Below, in pieces: positions 48,403 to 49,054 of a DNA stretch of 49,054 nucleotides. The stretch comes from Thalassolituus sp. (GTDB lineage Bacteria; Pseudomonadota; Gammaproteobacteria; Pseudomonadales; Oceanobacteraceae). A program made the position numbers and the translations under genes. How positions within the stretch are numbered: the stretch's first letter is position 1; every line of letters starts with the position of its first letter. Where the stretch lies: assembly GCA_006212115.1 (NCBI GenBank), contig PDUK01000013.1, forward strand, positions 1-49,054. The letters run 5' to 3'. The notes under the pieces are model-generated. The model had not been told where the DNA came from, searched no databases, and was given only the letters and a program-made list of their open reading frames with translations.

Positions 48403-48712
48403 AGCGCGACCTTCCTTTTTCGATGAGTACAGCATGCTTCGATCGCTAGCATGCACCATTACCACGAGAGATGAAATAGCAGGCCCTATACCGTACACCT
48501 TCAACTTCTGACGGCTTAGCTACCTTCCCAAATTCAGCGTCCTATCTAACCTGCTGTCTAACCCGCTATCTAAGCAGCTGTTTAAGCCAGCCTTCTTAAA
48601 CAGCTTCTAAACCACTTTCTAGATCCATCTGGGTATTTGCATTAGTACTGGTGTATCAGGCCAGTTTTCGGCCACAATGATTACCAATTCACGACATCAA
48701 CTGAGGTCGCCC
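48403..48712. other. 310-bp divergent intergenic region
   Basis: Between the VOC gene and the DUF6435 gene. It contains no credible gene. Its main feature is a 12-bp degenerate tandem repeat (48542-48589). A TGAGG ribosome-binding site just upstream of 48713 serves the next gene. Confidence 0.6.
48542..48589. repeat. 12-bp degenerate tandem repeat
   Basis: Four units of 12 bp: CTATCTAACCTG, CTGTCTAACCCG, CTATCTAAGCAG and CTGTTTAAGCCA. The pattern decays into CTTCTTAAACAG and CTTCTAAACCAC after 48590. The consensus is about CTRTCTAASCNG, with no spacers. Confidence 0.7.
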
Positions 48713-48895
48713 ATGTTCTCCTTCCTGAAACGCAACCCGGTAAAGAAACTAGAGAAACAGCACGCCGCGCTACTCGAGCAAGCGATGCAGGCCCAACGAA
48801 ACGGAGATATCCGAACTTACTCCAAGCTCTCTACCGATGCTGATGCCGTCTACAAGCAAATTCAAGAAGCTCAAAAGGCCGAGACGAACAGCTGA
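48713..48895 (+). CDS. DUF6435 family small protein
   Basis: A 60-residue charged helical protein. MFSFLKRNPVKKLEKQH and the AQRNGDIRTYSKLSTDAD stretch match the small DUF6435 family as I remember it. Function unknown. It has Lys, Glu and Gln throughout and no membrane segment. ATG 48713 follows TGAGG at a normal distance. A hairpin lies 25 bp after the stop. Confidence 0.8.
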   Translation: MFSFLKRNPVKKLEKQHAALLEQAMQAQRNGDIRTYSKLSTDADAVYKQIQEAQKAETNS

Positions 48896-48919
48896 CAACG
48901 CTTCAACCTATCGTCATCC

Positions 48920-48945
48920 TGAGGGGCCTGTTTACAGGCCCCTCA
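48920..48945 (+). terminator. Hairpin after the DUF6435 gene
   Basis: TGAGGGGCCTG (48920-48930), loop TTTA and CAGGCCCCTCA (48935-48945) form a perfect 11-bp stem. It is followed by AAAACG, not T, so termination would need help from other factors. The remaining about 110 bp of the window hold nothing I can support. Confidence 0.55.
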
Positions 48946-49054
48946 AAACGTCTAAGCAAGTCCTGAACAAACTCATCCCCATACCCGCCCATTCACACGG
49001 ATTCGATCACCTGTATAGCTAAATTATAATCCTGAACTTTCGTGACAAATTGGC

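Noticed and set aside
48542..48589. CRISPR array
   Set aside because: The units are 12 bp, degenerate and without spacers, and no cas genes are present.

Overview
The window reads as the chromosome of a marine-type gammaproteobacterium, most likely an alkane-degrading Oceanospirillales relative (Thalassolituus/Oleibacter/Alcanivorax-like). This is inferred from a complete AlkB alkane monooxygenase divergent from a GntR/FCD regulator, a cytochrome bo3 quinol oxidase operon, and gene blocks whose order I recall from Pseudomonas: rlmKL-rmf-pyrD-DUF2835, a 180-kDa-class gdhB next to a moxR/Bat operon, and gntR-smc-zipA-ligA. No species-level marker is visible, and no tRNA, rRNA, insertion sequence, prophage or CRISPR array was found. 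Most of it is core chromosome. The accessory-looking parts are the first 3 kb and about 40.5-49 kb.

Region by region. (1) 1-5.9 kb: a large exported zinc-protease-like protein with cadherin-type repeats, a TSUP transporter, a glutaredoxin-like protein, riboflavin synthase and a patatin phospholipase. (2) 5.9-13.1 kb: a 435-bp promoter region, then cyoABCDE, a SCO/SenC copper chaperone, a small exported four-cysteine protein and a CobB sirtuin, all on the plus strand and ending at a bidirectional terminator. (3) 13.1-17.3 kb, minus strand: an ammonium transporter with a credible sigma-54 promoter and a near-consensus NtrC site, a PNPOx-like flavoprotein and RlmKL. (4) 17.4-25.1 kb: rmf, then on the minus strand pyrD, DUF2835, an exported DKxGHF-motif protein and the 1613-residue NAD-glutamate dehydrogenase. 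(5) 25.3-32.5 kb: a tightly overlapping moxR-DUF58-DUF4381-batA-batB/C-batD operon. (6) 32.6-40.3 kb, minus strand: smc, zipA, ligA and a GntR regulator. (7) 40.5-49 kb: alkB, a secreted DUF3089 hydrolase, an orphan solute-binding-like protein, a TetR regulator divergent from an exported tandem-duplicated protein resembling DAPG/phloroglucinol hydrolase (PhlG), a 1-Cys peroxiredoxin, a membrane-anchored endonuclease/exonuclease/phosphatase protein, a VOC protein and a DUF6435 protein.

How the genes work together. The cyo operon supplies a terminal oxidase together with heme O synthesis and a copper-delivery candidate. The amt control sites point to NtrC/RpoN nitrogen regulation, and gdhB handles glutamate catabolism. 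The smc-zipA-ligA block joins chromosome condensation, division and DNA ligation. The moxR/Bat block is a candidate envelope-stress or chaperone system.

The least expected items are the asymmetric tandem-domain PhlG-like exported protein with its own TetR regulator, the ligA 3' end copied as a 27-bp tandem repeat beyond the stop codon, a strong hairpin just before a TTG-initiated gene at 20.2 kb, an intercistronic hairpin inside the cyo operon, and 12-bp intergenic repeats near 48.5 kb. I did not find a clear new multi-gene defence or biosynthetic system.
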